The notes beneath the pieces are model-generated. The model was given only the letters and a program-made list of their open reading frames with translations, was not told the DNA's origin and searched no databases. Shown here piece after piece: positions 1-13,132 of a stretch of DNA of 64,000 bases. A program made the position numbers and the translations under genes. Source of the DNA: Ligustrum vulgare (taxonomy: Eukaryota; Streptophyta; Magnoliopsida; Lamiales; Oleaceae); the NCBI GenBank assembly GCA_963555705.1, contig OY743172.1:23311446-23375445 (forward strand), read 5' to 3'. Positions within the stretch are counted from its first letter, which is position 1, and each line of letters begins with the position of its first letter.

Positions 1-656
1 CCATGATAGAAGATTTTCTAATATTTCATCTACAAATTTCGGCACAATTAGGGAAAATCAGTATTATTCACCGTAAAAGAAGAGGAGGAGAGAACAGGGT
101 TAAGAAAAACCACCAGCAACAGACGACAAATACATACTGCGACCCCGCCGTCGAACAGACAACAGATCCTCACCAACCGTGAGGGCAGCTCAGTCAGAAA
201 CAGGTAACAAGTCACCGGCAAACGAAAATAGGAAATAAACGGGGTGGGTGCAAACAAAAAATGGGGGGTTGGGATTATAATGCCTATCTGCGGAAGTGCT
301 TACCGGCGGGAGAGGAAGCAGGTTCTTAACAGTGAGTCAAATGAACTGAACCCTCTCTCCTTCTATTACACCCAACCACTGAGTTCACTTGATATAATGG
401 TTAACTAATAGATACAGCCACATACCATCATGTTTTTTGTAAATAAATGATGTCCAAACTTGGTCCAGCTATCGACCAGACCACAGATAAAGAACGAAGA
501 AGTGGTGTTCAATATATCTGGTTAATTTCCACAAAACATTCTCAAATGCCATAACAAAATTGTCTGCATAACATCTATACACATCGTTTGCATCAAATTT
601 TTCTAAAATGCAGCGCAAAGTTAACCAATTAATTTAATTGGAAACAAAATATAAAT
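1..656. other. Region downstream of the ROMO1-like gene, no gene recognised
   Basis: This stretch lies beyond the stop codon of the ROMO1-like gene, so its right part is expected to hold that gene's 3' UTR and polyadenylation site. The rest is AT-rich, with one moderately GC-rich patch at about 120-360. The open frames here are short and match nothing I recognise. Confidence 0.4.
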
Positions 657-3600
657 TCAATAAGATTTCCCACAGTGTATCAAGCTTCCAGCACCCAAGA
701 AAAGACCAAATACGGCAGCACTTCCAAGCGTTGTTTGCCCAATATATCTTATTTTCAGAAGGCCTGGAACCTGCATTTTCACAAGGAACACTTTATGTCA
801 AGTGGAACAAATCTAGAATAAAACATCGAGCGAGATCGTGATCAGAAGATTAGGAATATGTTATTAATCACTAACGCTTTCTAAACCTATCTATAAGTTT
901 AACTATACTTTATGCATAGGGTAGATCGTGTCATGTAAATTTCAGAACTGGAAGGGATGCACTACCAAGTACCAGCCTTTTGAGACTTTATATTCTCCAT
1001 TTTGTTTTCTTTTCACGGAAATTAATATGAAAAACTAACGTGGATATCTCAAGCCTCCGTTTTTGCAAAATTTATACATCATTCGTAAATGGTCAAACTT
1101 CATTTTTAGCCACACATTCCAATGGACCCACATGTACTATCCACCACTAATTTCTTTTCAAACGGAGGCTAATAACAATTGCAATAGAAATTAACTGTTT
1201 ACTTCAAGGATATTAGACATAACATTGCAGGGCTAGTAGGAAACAACGAAATATTCATAAAAAGATTGCTAGGTTCAAATTGTAGTAGATTAATGGCCAA
1301 ACCAAGTTATGCCAAGAACAATAAAAGAAATGATGTTGCAAATTATACGCTACAGCGCTCATTTCATCACCTTCTTTCCCCTAGACCAAGACAAAATATC
1401 AAAACATCAACTGATTGAAGCATCAAAGGATGAAGGCCTCAACCAGTTGGAAAAAAACCAAATAATAGTAGCTTCAGCAAGCCATACATGAGAGAAACAG
1501 TTATTGCACTGCAATGCGACAACCAATGAAATATCCCATTTCTACCAACTCTTATAGGTTTAAAAATCCAAGAACCGAGTAGACAAAACATCAACTGATC
1601 AAAGCATCCTTAAGGAAAAGGCCTCAACCAGCTGGAAAAGGAAGTAGCCTCAGCAAGCCATACATAATAAGATGGACCAGAGTGGCTGAAGATTTATTAG
1701 TCCAAACTAATAAGGCCCTCCCACTTTCTTCAACTAGAAAGCAAACATGCAATAAAGCTTCTAGTTGTCTCCAATTATTTTTGCAAGGAATAGAGCATGT
1801 TCGGCTAAGTTTTATAAAAAAAAAAGTTGCTTTTAGTTAACTCTTTGTTTTAATCTAGATAACTTACTTTTAAATAAAAACAAACTACTTTTTCTTAAAG
1901 TAACTCTTCACCTTTTTTCACCCACTTCAGGGTGGTAGTTCATTGCAAAACATAATATAAAATTTACTTCAGGACGGGGGCTTGGTTGGACCTCCCATGG
2001 CAAAAATCATGACATTGAGAAACAAGTCCTCAATGAAAAATTAAAAGACCCGCACAAAATTAGGATGTAGCATTGCCCAGACGATGTCCTTAAACACAGA
2101 TATATTATTTACTTCCAAGATAAGTACCTTAATATTTCCAACTTTCACCAAAAAAGTAATTATTTTAAAACTTGCTAAATTTTAATTTTTACTAGACTTT
2201 TCAAACTTGGCCAAACATGCTTCAAAAATCCAAGCGCATCAAACCAAATCTGCAACCACAAAGCTAAGCCCAAAATGACCAATGCTACCTAAATAGTTAT
2301 CTGCAAAACTATCAAAAACAATAATGGGTAAAAGACTACAGCAGAATGTTGGTTTCTAAAACTGTGAACTCCATTTGCTGACTTGAATTCATCACAAGCA
2401 CCAAAAAAAAGCAGCATGTTGATATGAGCTTTCAACTATGTACAACAAAAATGTCCATTTCAGTTCAACAGTTTCTTGCACATTGTGGAAATTGTAAGAA
2501 CCCAAACCTGATAGCCTGGTCAGTATAGAAACTACATTGCAAATGAAAGATCTAACAAGAGCACTTGCTCAATACGAAGTGTTTTCAGATTCTAATAGAA
2601 ACCTCTCCATTTATTATGTCCACAAGGGTGTCTCGTGGAAGAATGACAAGATCATAGAAATACTAAAAAGAAAAGCAACTTAGACAAAAAAATAAGCGAC
2701 TTGGACAAAAAGAAACGATTTAAACAAATCTTTTTTTGTTTCAGGCCAATCAATCAAATATAGATTAATATGTAATTGATCAAGCACTACTTGTAAACAG
2801 CTCTTCTGGGCAAAATCAAAATGTTCTTGAAAATTCTTGCTCCTATTGGACCATTTATACATATATGTATTGTTACGACCATAACTAATTGGACATGACA
2901 CGTCATCTATATGGGCCCACCAGGGGAGCCACAAAACATCCAGTCGCCTAATCATGACCTATAGGCCAAAACTTCGGATACCAAATTTGCTGGATTCTTA
3001 TATGCCGAGGTGACCCTATGCCGAGGTGATGCTATGCCGAGGTAACCTAAGCCGTGGTGATGCTGTGCCGAGGTACCCTTATGCCGAGGTACTCCTAAGC
3101 CGAGGGGAGTACCCTGAAAAGGTGACAAGACAGCTTGATGTGACATCTTTAAAGTGATTTGATGGTTGCTTTAACCCTATGACATGTAGTAATGATTATA
3201 ACCAAAGAAATGGTTTACCTCATGAAGAGTTAGGATCTTACCACATGTAAACCATAACACATGTCACAATCTAAGATAATTACACCTTCTATAAATAGAG
3301 CACGCTTGCCTCCAATGAAAGGGTTAGCAATTTGATACTCTTAACAATATATTTCTCTCACTCCCTTTTCTCTCTTTTACACACTTATATTTCCCGCACC
3401 CAATATATATTCGCCTAAAATGAGTACTGACTTTGGCATCGGAGTGCAAACGGGTTACGGGAGCCACCTCGGTTCCCTTTGCAAACTGATTGTTTGTCAC
3501 AGTGCGCAGGAGATCCACGTGTTCAAGAGGGAGGAGCTGAGACGTGTTGGTTCAAGATCCAGTTGGATTTTGTGGTCAACATGTATCATGATCCAGATTC

Positions 3601-5032
3601 CTAGAATTCTCGGTTTAAGAAATCAAGATAAGATGATTGAACCAACTCTTTTCAAATTCGGGTTTTTTTAGTAATAAATCTATATTCAAAATCATTCCAT
3701 TCGGTATCTTCTATTCTATCAAAGCGTCGAAAATTTTTAAATTCTCAAAGGCTTCCCTGGAATTCCAATGTGTCGGAAAATTTTAATGGATTTTGTCATT
3801 TCACTTATTCGCACTAGATAATGGGCTAATGAATATTATGCAAGTGCAGCAAGTATAGTGGATCTTGTGACTCTCATCAATTCATGGCTATTGAAACAGG
3901 GTAATATGATATGAAATGAACTTGTACATAGTTGGGTAGATCACGAGACACATTTAATTAAGGTTTCTCCCCTAAAATATGTAAAACCCCAGTTTGGTGG
4001 AGACTAAAACCCCAGTGGTTCGCTAATCTTTGCACAATTTTTTTTTATACTTGTTTATTTGGAGCTATCTTTTTAACCAGACAATTTATTCTATATAGGT
4101 AGTTCACTAAAATCGATCTTATGTGGATATTTGACCTTTTTTTCCTTCTTAAACATAAGATCAAAAAATTTGAGAGGTTCATAATCTTTGTACAAATATT
4201 TTTTTATTACGTTATAAACTATGTATATTGAAGTTCCCATTATGCTTCCAATAAAGTTAATTTGGGGTACACCTTTGGCTTCAATTGTGGGGCTTCCAAC
4301 CCCCCACCCCGATATTGCTCTCCCATTTACAAAACAATCAGCCCCCTAGATAAAAAAAAAATTCATTTCAACCACATATTTCTTCAATCACTTTTCTCGC
4401 ATATATTAGGAGCATCTGGGTAAAATTATTAGTTACTTTTTAGAACACGTGCATTAAACTACTGGTTAACAAGATAAAACTGTGCAAGGAAATAAATCAT
4501 CAACATATATAAAACATTATACATAAATATATACCACCAATCCAAGTAATCTAAAGCATTAGGAACCAATGGCTTTACCTTGTATCTAATAGCTTCATAA
4601 GTTCCGTAAACAGCACCTGAAGATATATACAATATCAGATTTTTTCTTAATTATAGCAACTTCGAATAGCCATAATCTAGCAGACATCCTATACAACTAC
4701 GAATCATAAACGTCAAAATACAGAAACTAATTTATATCAAACATCAACTTTCTAGGCGAACAGTTAACGAACTTGTTGATAAAATCTCGATCCAGTCGAA
4801 TACCTGAACATGGTTTAAATAAAATTTAAGACAAAAAAATACACGCTCCTAAGTAGGAAATGTTGAAGTTAAGCCCTAATCCTTTCTTGGGAGATCACAA
4901 TAAACAAAACGAAATCTGAAACGTGCATATTTTCAGTGAGAGACATAAAATGAAATTACCGACAGCGCCGCCAATACCACCTCCGACGGCAACCCCCGCC
5001 GTCACTCGTGCTAGACAACTATCCCTTGCCAT
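657..5032 (-). CDS. ROMO1: ROMO1/Mgr2-family mitochondrial inner membrane protein, three exons
   Basis: Spliced CDS on the minus strand: exon 1 4960-5032, exon 2 4579-4616, exon 3 657-770 (73+38+114 nt, 74 residues plus stop). All introns have GT/AG borders and the phases agree. The product starts [13 protein letters not shown] and ends [10 protein letters not shown]. It has two hydrophobic, glycine-rich segments at about residues 8-30 and 49-68, with GxxxG-type spacing and the conserved [10 protein letters not shown] and [12 protein letters not shown] motifs of the family. From family knowledge, yeast Mgr2 and animal ROMO1 are small inner-membrane proteins tied to the TIM23 translocase and to mitochondrial ROS. 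Length is normal for the family. Intron 2 is unusually long (about 3.8 kb) and full of transposon sequence. The match is strong by motif recall; no search was run. Confidence 0.93.
1795..2222. mobile_element. MITE-like element with imperfect terminal inverted repeats
   Basis: The left end reads GCATGTTCGGCTAAGTTT. The reverse complement of the right end reads GCATGTTTGGCCAAGTTT, so the termini are inverted copies with two mismatches. The interior is about 400 bp, AT-rich and non-coding. I could not fix a target duplication, so the superfamily is unassigned. A similar end (GCATGCTTGGCTAAACTTC) occurs at 46485. Confidence 0.5.
2871..3581 (+). mobile_element. Solo LTR in ROMO1 intron 2, with 5-bp target duplication
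   Basis: The element begins TGTTACGACC and ends GGTCAACA, the TG...CA ends of an LTR with short inverted tips. The flanking pentamer TGTAT is present at both sides (2866-2870 and 3582-3586). A TATAAATA box lies at 3290-3297, followed by a CT-rich stretch and the block ACTGACTTTGGCATCGG at about 3425, typical of Ty3-type R/U5 regions. No coding region or second LTR is attached, so it is a recombination product. It points along the plus strand, opposite to the host gene. Confidence 0.85.
3000..3110 (+). repeat. Imperfect GCCGAGGT minisatellite inside the solo LTR
   Basis: The motif TATGCCGAGGT and variants (AAGCCGTGGT, TGTGCCGAGGT, AAGCCGAGGG) recur about seven times, at a spacing of roughly 15-18 bp, in the U3 part of the LTR upstream of its TATA box. 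The position suggests an enhancer-like repeat, which is inference. Confidence 0.7.
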
Positions 5033-5112
5033 TTCTTTCCCCCCGTCTTTCTCACGCACAATTTGGTGCTCGAGTAATTTGTACAAATAGTAATTGATAT
5101 TTTTTTTTTTCG

Positions 5113-5121
5113 CTTTATATA
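5113..5121 (-). promoter_or_regulatory. Putative TATA box of the ROMO1-like gene
   Basis: The minus strand reads TATATAAAG, 81-89 bases upstream of the ROMO1-like start codon, a usual distance for a plant TATA box with a short 5' UTR. No transcript data support it. Confidence 0.5.
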
Positions 5122-8100
5122 TGCGTTGGGCTTCACAAATTTAAGAATGGGAAAATAAAATTGGGTACTTATATTATTTATTTACTTCACCACGTTATAA
5201 TCATACTATAATTAAGATATATTTTCAATAAATATACAATTACAAATTTACAATAATACTCCTAATTCTATAAAAAAACTTTTTAAAAAAATATTATTGT
5301 GGTGTACTCATCATCCCAAATTCTCAATATTTCTTCCATTTTTTCTCATCATTGTCGCCCATTGTTTTCTTAATTACAATTAATTAAGTTCTATTTTCCA
5401 TGTTATACAGTTTTTAATTCATGTTTGAAAGATAATTGAAACAATAAGATATTCAATTTCATATAAACATATTAGGCTGTTGGCTTCTAAATACTATATG
5501 CATTTTTTTTTTTAAATACTAGATGCAATTGGAATCACCATTTTTTTTTAATACTGATCCAACTGAAAACACGATAGGAGAAATGCAGCATGAACACGCA
5601 AATATATGCCATTGAAAAACTATGGAATTCGAAAATCCAATATAAAGTTTAATTGAAAAATAAATATAATTAAATAATCAAAATCAAGGGTGGCGTCTTA
5701 AACAATAAAAATCTTTCACTTACCTAAAGTCCTAAACTTTAACTTATGTTAATGTTTGCATGATATTATTATTTGAAAACTCATATGAAATTATTGTATT
5801 AACATCTATTCTAATTAACTTGGTATTGAAAAGCAAAAATATAAAATAACAAGAAGAACATGATGATTTAGAAAAATAAACATGGAGAAGATGAGAAGAA
5901 TATTTGAAAGATGTGGTGTATATAAAAATTATTTTTAGTGAGATAATATTAAAAGGATATGTATGTAATTTTATTTATGTCTATTTTTATAAATAAAGAA
6001 AATATTTTAAATTATGGTATAGAAAGTAAGTTTTGTGATGGCAATATAGTCCCCCAATAAAATAACATTCCGTTCTTTTATGCAATGATTACAATTTATA
6101 AGCAATACAATTTTCCAAACTACTTTTTAATTACACATATTTTATTTCTCTAATTTTCAACCATTAATTTACCTAGAAAACACCAAAAAATTGAAAAATA
6201 AATTGCGGCTAAAGGAGCCGAACACTCCGTAAAGCATCTATATTTGAAATCCGATTTTTAATATATTTTGATAAAAATTATGAAATGTATAATTGAAAAG
6301 TGAAGTTGAAAAGTTGTAAAACTAATAAAGTTATGATTGAAATTAATTTTTTAGTTTGACTTATATTAAAATTTGAATTAAAATCCATACCAAACAGGGA
6401 CAAAGTATTGCTATTAATTTTGTTTTCCTTTGAAAATGGGACAAAGTAAATTCACATGAGTAAAAAGTGAAAGTTACCAAAAAAAAAAAAAAAAAACATA
6501 TCTTATTCGTGAAAGTTGTAATAAATAAATTATTTTCTTTTCAATGAAGGTATTCACCCCGTATATTAAAAGAGTATGTTTGTTTTGGTACCATTTTAAG
6601 AATACGTGCAATTGATATTTGCCTCTTGTCTTGTCTTTTTTATTTTTATACTCCATCTATCCCATAAAAATAGATTTATATTTTTTATTTGTCTATCTCA
6701 AATAATGATATACTTATTTTGTTGAGTGTGTATTTGATTTTCTCATTTCATATTATATCATTATTTAATATTTAATGTACTTTACTATTAACCTAAATAC
6801 TTACTCCCTTCGATCCACGAAGATATGCTCGTTTTTCTTTTATTATGTGTCCCAAATTATAAGTCAATTTTCTTGTTGAGAGTATATTAATATATTAATT
6901 TTCTTGATTCGTGTACCAGTGGAACCTAGACGAGATCCACGATCAAGGAAGTTCAAGAGTCGTTGGTGAGACTCGTTCACAAAGTTTGGAACCAAGTCCA
7001 AATGAAAGACATGATGAGAAACGAACTAAGAAACTAGTTGGAGGTAAATGACTTAAGGGCAATCGAAAATCCAACCCCGTGGCCGCCCCTCTTCGACTAA
7101 ATTAATAGAACCACAAAATGACTACCTGCGCGACCACGGGAAATTACCTTGTGCGACCGCTGGTTTTGATACGGTTTCGGTTCTAATTCTATTTACAATA
7201 ATAATTATTCAGACCTCGGGAAGCGAGCCAATAACCTGAAATAAATTTCTACCGAATATACCAAGATAGGGATTTCGAAAATCCTTTCACCATGAAGAAA
7301 ATATAGGATTCTCCATAAAGTAGAAGATATTCATAAACCAAAATGAGAAATAAATGGCCTAAAAGGTTTTTTTAACATGGCAAGAAGTCATACAAATAAA
7401 TTTGTATAGTAAATTTGTGTGATGAATCATGAGTTTTAAATACATTATTATTAATTAATTTATATTTGTATATAAATATTTAATTAACTTCATCATGGTC
7501 ATTTACAATTTCACTTATTAATAAGTTAGTCTCATTTTATTTTCATTTGCTAAGAATTTCAGTCTAACTGTGAAGTTAATGTTACATGAGGTCGAAATGT
7601 AACAAATTTCATAAAAAAAAAAATTAATCATTTTCACTTTACCCAAAAAAATTAAAAATTCTTTTGATTTTTAGTTTTAGGACAATCAATTAAGACCATA
7701 AAAAAATAAGGATCAAAGATCGATTCCAACTTCGATTTTTCAATTCTAAAAGCGAACCGAGAACCAATCGGTTCTCGATTTCAAAACCGATTTCCTATTT
7801 TATGTTTTTAAAACCATACGGTTCCGATTTTTTCGGTTCGGTCATATCGGTTCCTTTTTTTTTCCCACCTCTAGCTATTCTAGAGGCAGATTTCGCAAGG
7901 CTTTTAATTATGTTCGAATTTCCTTTTTGTCCCATTGGCTTGTACTAGAAATACCAACAACACTCGAAACCCTAATTCAACTTGGATATTTGAAGTCTCT
8001 TGAGAGCATTTTGGAAAGGTAAATCATATTCTTATCTTGTAACTATTCTTGGAATTTCTTCAATTTCTATTTTAGATTATTGTTCTTGTGTAGTTATTCT

Positions 8101-9053
8101 TGTTGATTCCACAAGTATATTGGAATTTGCTTTATTCTCTCAATTGGGCTAAGGTTTACTTCCTTAGAATTTTGGTTAGGATGAGCTTGAGTCAAGATTT
8201 ATCACTTTCTTACCATTTTTAGCTTTCTTGAGTTGATTTCAAATTGTTGTGAGAATTTTTTGTTTAAAAATCAAAGAGGTTCGCATCATTCCTAGTCGCC
8301 TGCCCCACGTACAATTTCGCCACCCGCCCATCTTCCCACGAATTTCGGGTCAGGGCAGGGTGGTCTATTCTACTTTGTTCTTTCCCTATTTAATTTTTTA
8401 AAGTTTTGTAAAATCAATAAGTAATTTGTAGTTGTAAGTAATGAATAAATAGAATATTTATAAAAGGTCATATGCTTTTATTTTTTTCCAAATATTCTAA
8501 AAAGAGAGAGAGAGAGAGAGAGAGCAGGGCAGGGATGGGCAGGGCTATCGTGAAGTGAACTTCCCCACGACCTGAGTTGTGTCACCACGTTCCCGCCTCG
8601 CAAACACACGGGCGAAATTACTCGGCACGTGACTTGTACGTGCGTCTCCTTAGTAATTTATTAAAGAATCAAAGATCATAGGAAATAGTTAAAATTAAAA
8701 AATTGTTATAACACAGTATTATCCAAGATGTGTGATTGAATGGCACTTCACAGCCAAGTTTATGTTGCTTTGTTTGCTATTGTGAAATCTCGTGTTAATA
8801 ATCTGAATTATCAGCAAACTTTAAAAGTAGGGATGGCAACTGCCCTAGCCTTAGATTCCCAAAGTCGTGGGTCCGGGGAACCCTCGTTGGCCCAGCCCAA
8901 TATTGCCCATATACAAATTTTTTTTAACTTTTTCTATATTTTTATTCTTTCTTAATTGCTTAATTACTGAGGTGGCGATCCCCGCCCCCAAAAACCTCTA
9001 GCCTCTAGGGGCAGATCACCCTTCCTTCTAACCCAAATATTCAGGGAGACTAG
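5122..9053. other. Intergenic AT-rich region with decayed transposon fragments
   Basis: No gene was recognised. Fragments include a Tourist-like MITE remnant (about 6085-6212, ending near AAAGGAGCCGAACAC), two Stowaway-like ends in the same orientation (CTCCATCTATCCCATA near 6650 and CTCCCTTCGATCCACGA near 6805), a patch of alternating GGTTC/GAACC motifs (about 7720-7875) like that in the hAT-like element at 44173, a short GA microsatellite (about 8503-8525), and GC-rich non-coding pieces at 8290-8640 and 8830-9030 that resemble non-autonomous DNA elements. Confidence 0.45.
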
Positions 9054-9396
9054 GGATGACAAAAAACTTTGATGAACCTGAGACCCGCAGGACTCAATCC
9101 CATTAGGGACGTCCCGCCTTAAATAATTGGGTCTGCCGCACAGGTTTAGGACAAGTCCCCCACTTTTCTCCCGCTCTCGCCCTGGGCCCTTGAATCTATT
9201 AAAAAATTACAAAAAATATAATAAAATTATAAAAATTTACAATATGGCCAATAATAGTGCGGGACTCCTGCACCGCAAACCCCCTAGGTGCTAGGAAGTC
9301 TGCCCTAAACCTGACTCATTGACATCATAGGGGCAGGGCGCTCCTAGCGGAATCAAGTTCTTGAGGTTCTCAGTTTGTCAAATTTTTTTGTCATCC
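9054..9396. mobile_element. Non-autonomous DNA element with about 30-bp inverted ends
   Basis: The left end reads GGATGACAAAAAACTTTG. The reverse complement of the right end reads GGATGACAAAAAAATTTG, and similarity continues for about 30 bases (AACCTGAGACC against AACTGAGAACC). The 343-bp interior is non-coding and GC-rich for this region. No clear target duplication was found, so the superfamily is open; hAT-like is a guess from related fragments nearby. Confidence 0.6.
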
Positions 9397-9883
9397 TTAT
9401 TAGAAAATTTTTCATTAATTACTGAACTTTGTAATTTGTAATCATCTCTACCATTCACTCAAAAAATTGTTGGCATGGCTAACAGGACTGTTAACATGGC
9501 TATTGGAATTGTTTATGTTGCAAGATTTTGTTGTTCACGTCAGCAATTGCGTCAATTTTTTTGATCAAGTGATGAAAGTGATTAGAAATTTTTAAAATAA
9601 GTAATTAAAAATAAACTTTTAGAGTTCAAACAAGGCATACTAGTAAACCATTTTCATGCGGTGAAATCCCACCTTAAGAACTGATCGAAATTTGCTCCAT
9701 TTATTTCACATATTGCCACATATATAGCACTCAGATAAAGAAAAAGGTAATTATATTAACACCACAATTTCTTATAAACACACCACATTTTAATTGTATT
9801 ATTGGTCCCTAATTTTTATAGATTGTTATATTTATGTTCTTAATTTTTTTTGCCACATTTTTATCATTAAATTTTCAGCAATT

Positions 9884-9897
9884 AACAAATCTTCTAC
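9884..9897 (+). repeat. Left target-site duplication of the LINE
   Basis: The 14-mer AACAAATCTTCTAC here is repeated exactly at 13133-13146, right after the LINE poly(A) tail. The first two A bases could belong to the tail. Confidence 0.9.
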
Positions 9898-12800
9898 GAG
9901 GAACTTTTTAATGCGCATTGTCTGGGCGATCACATGAAGGATATTAAAGCTTTAGAGAAAGAGATTGAGCTACTTGAAAATAGAAATGAAAGTTTTTGGC
10001 GACAACACTCTCGCGCAGACTGGTTAAAAGATGGTGATAGAAATACAAAATTTTTCCACCAGCAGGCGACAAGGAGAAAGGCTAAAAATACCATCTGTTG
10101 TTTGAAGGACGAAAATGGACGGGTCCTAATGAAGGAGGACGAGATTGTTACACATATTGAAACGTATTATGCTTCACTTTTCACTAGCAGGTTTCCAACA
10201 GAAGCAGAGATTTTGGATGGAGTTCAAAACATAGAGCACTCGCTATCTGAGGAGGATATCCAGATTCTTTCTAAAACCTTTACTGAGGTGGAAGTCACAG
10301 CGGCACTTTTTAGTATGGGACCATATAAAGCACCAGGGGTGGAAGGGTTTCACGCTCTATTCTACCAGACACATTGGGATATTCTTAAGGAACATGTTTC
10401 ATCTGCTTGCCTCAGGGTGCTCAATAATGGTCAGTCTGTAAAATCTATTAATCGTACTTCCATTGTTTTAATTCCCAAAAAAGCTAAACCTGAGTCTATC
10501 GCTGATTATAGACCTATTTCCCTATGTAATGTTTTATACAAGATTGTGTCCAAATGTTTAGCAAACAGGTTGAAGAAGGTTTTATCTCCCTTGATATCCA
10601 GCAATCAAAGTGCTTTTGTCCCTAACAGACTTATCACAGATAATGCAATTGCTGCTTTTGAGGTGCTTCATTTGATGGGGAAAAATAATAACGGATCCAA
10701 TGGCTTTACGGAACTCAAGTTGGACATGAGTAAGGCATATGACCGAGTGGAGTGGCGATTTATTGATGCTATCCTTAAGCATATGGGCTTCCCTGAAAAT
10801 TGGATTCGGTGTATTACTGACTGTATATCGACTCCAGAATTCTGTTTTACTATTAATTGGTGCTATAAGGGATGTGTCAAACCGACTAGGGGACTCAGGC
10901 AAGGTTGTCCACTATCACCGTACCTCCTCATTCTATGCGCCGAGGCTTTCACGAGCCTTATTAAAAGAGAGGAGGTGCAGGATAATCTTTTGGGTATGAG
11001 ATGTTCGAGAAGAGGCCCGCGGGTGAGTCACCTTCTTTTTACAGACGACTCCATTATTTTCTCGAGGGCGAATTCTAGGGATGCAAATTCTATTTTACAA
11101 ATTCTTGAGGCTTATGGAAAGGTATCTGGACAACTCGTCAACCTAGATAAAACTTCTGTTACCTTTTCACCGAATGTTGGCAGGGAACGGAGAAGGGAAT
11201 TGGAAGCTATTTTGAATATTGATGTACAAAAAAACCATGACAAATATTTAGGTTTGCCATCTGTGGTGGGTAGATGCAAAAGGAAAACCTTTGGGGAATT
11301 GAAAGAACGTGTATGGAAGAAAATCCAAAATTGGAATCGTAGATTCTTCTCCTATGCGGGACGTGAAGTAATGATTAAAGCGGCTTGCAAGCTATGCCCA
11401 CTTGTATTATGCGTATCTTCCGTCTACCTAATAATTACTTATGTTTTGAGATTCAAAGTCTCATTTCTCAGTTTTGGTGGGGATCGGTAAAAGGTGAGAG
11501 GAAGCTATCATGGGCGAGTTGGGATTCCTTGTGCAAATCAAAAAATGAGAGTGGCCTGGGTTTTCGTAATATGGTTATTTTAACCAAAGCTTGCTTGCAA
11601 AACAAGGATGTCGTCTCATACATTCCCTTGACTCTTTGGTGGCTATCATTTTGAAGGATAAGTATTTTCCCAATTCCCATTTTATGCAAGCGAGGGATAA
11701 ACCGGGGAGTTCTCGTGTTTGGAGGAGTATATTGTGGGGAAAGGAAGTTATTATGAAGGGCTCCCGATGGAGGATAGGCAACGGGCATAATATCAATATT
11801 TGGGACGATAATTGGCTGTTGGATAGCCCCTCACTCAAACTGATGACGCCAAGACATGAGGGGGTGAAAAAGGTAAGTGAGCTCATAGATCGAAATGGAG
11901 GTTGGAACGAAGGTGTGGTCACAGGATATTTTTGGCCGATTGATGCTAATCGTATTTTGTCCATACCCATCAATGCTAGAGACCAAGCGGATGTTTTAGT
12001 TTGGCATTATTCTTCTCATGGTGACTACACAGTTAGGAGTGGTTACCACTTATTGAATCAAAAGGCTGGTAAGGATGACGGGAGAGAGAGTGGAAGTGCG
12101 ACAGAAGTTCCCTTGTGGAAACTGATCTGGAAGCTCAATATCCCCCTCAGAGTTCAACATATCACTTGGAGAATTCTAAAGAACTCTATCCCTACAAACA
12201 ACAATTTGGCGAAAAGGAAACTAAATGGTAGTCTGTTGTGTCCACGGTGCAAATGCTGGGAGTTGGCTGAACATCTTTTCCTACAATGCTACTGGGTTAA
12301 AGAATTTTGGAAAAATCTGAATTGTTGGCAATTCTTGAAGAAGGGAGTGATGGTTGATAGGGGGCTGGATCTTAGCAAATTCATTGGGCACGTGTTGTCA
12401 ACTGCTCCTAACGACAACGCTGAGATTATCAATATGGGACTGGGTTTTATATGGCATAAAAGGAATCTACTTATGCATGGTGGAAAGGAACGCGAGGGGG
12501 CTTACAGTAAAGACTCTTTATTTATTCAACTAGAATCATATTAGAGGGCGAGTTTACTCAGGAAGCAATGTGGACAGCTACAAAACCAGCAACTGAAGAC
12601 TTGGAAGAACCCCTCGGGAGTTACGGCCAGCCTTATTTTAAATGTGGATGCTGCTATTAGACAGGGAGCTGATTTGTTTGGGCTGGGTGGAATTATTAGA
12701 GGTGAAGATGGGGTTGTCCATGGGGCTTTTGCTGTCTGTAAGAGAGGTTTACCATCACCAGATATTGCTGAGGCTTTAGCATTGCGAGAGGGGCTGAAAT

Positions 12801-13132
12801 TTGCGGCTGATAATTCTCCTTCCATCAAATGTGTTGAAAGCGATTCTTTGAAAGTGATGCGTGGAGTTATAAAGGAGGATCTGTTAGCTCCTATCACCCC
12901 TTTTATTCGTGAGCTTCTCTTCATTGGCAATTGTGGTTCGTGTTATCATGTACCCAGAGATAGGAATGTGATAGCCCATAAGCTTGCCGATTTAGCTCCT
13001 ATTTCTAGTTCTTCTTTCATATGGATTGATAGGCTGCCTTTATTTCTCTCTGCCTGGCTTGTGGAGGAGGGAAATATGAGTTTGGCAACTGAATGATAGT
13101 TTTTTTGTATTAACAGTTTCAAAAAAAAAAAA
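9898..13132 (+). mobile_element. 5'-truncated LINE retrotransposon with poly(A) tail
   Basis: The insertion lies between exact 14-bp target duplications and ends in a run of A bases at 13121-13134. It carries reverse transcriptase, a zinc-finger region and RNase H, but no endonuclease, so the 5' end is truncated as expected from incomplete target-primed reverse transcription. It belongs to the plant L1-type LINEs that have a C-terminal RNase H. The exact duplications suggest it is not very old, though its reading frame is already broken. Confidence 0.92.
9934..13096 (+). pseudogene. LINE reverse transcriptase - RNase H polyprotein, frameshifted
   Basis: The reverse transcriptase runs in one frame from 9934 to about 11385. 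It includes the upstream WLKDGDRNTKFFH block, DYRPISLCNVLYKI, motif A LDMSKAYDRVEW, motif B GLRQGCPLSPYL and motif C FTDDSIIF (FADD is usual). At about 11385 the homology moves to another frame (FWWGSVKGERKLSW), and at about 11590 to a third, which carries the zf-RVT-type segment (WRILKNSIPTNNNLAKR, CPRCKCWELAEHLFLQC). A TAG at 12542-12544 interrupts this frame. RNase H follows in the same frame (LNVDAAIRQGADLFGLGG to about 13096) with its DED-type residues. Two frameshifts and one stop mean no full protein can be made. The N-terminal endonuclease is absent. Confidence 0.9.

Larger units (their letters stand above)
771..4578 (-). other. Intron 2 of the ROMO1-like gene, with transposon insertions
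   Basis: The intron runs from a GT donor after exon 2 to an AG acceptor before exon 3. It contains a MITE-like element (about 1795-2222), a complete solo LTR with target duplication (2871-3581), and AT-rich sequence with nothing else recognised. The insertions account for about 1.1 kb of its length. Confidence 0.8.

Noticed and set aside
48..257. Minus-strand frame with a hydrophobic N-terminus at the left edge
   Set aside because: It has no family features, and it lies where the 3' region of the ROMO1-like gene or intergenic DNA is expected.
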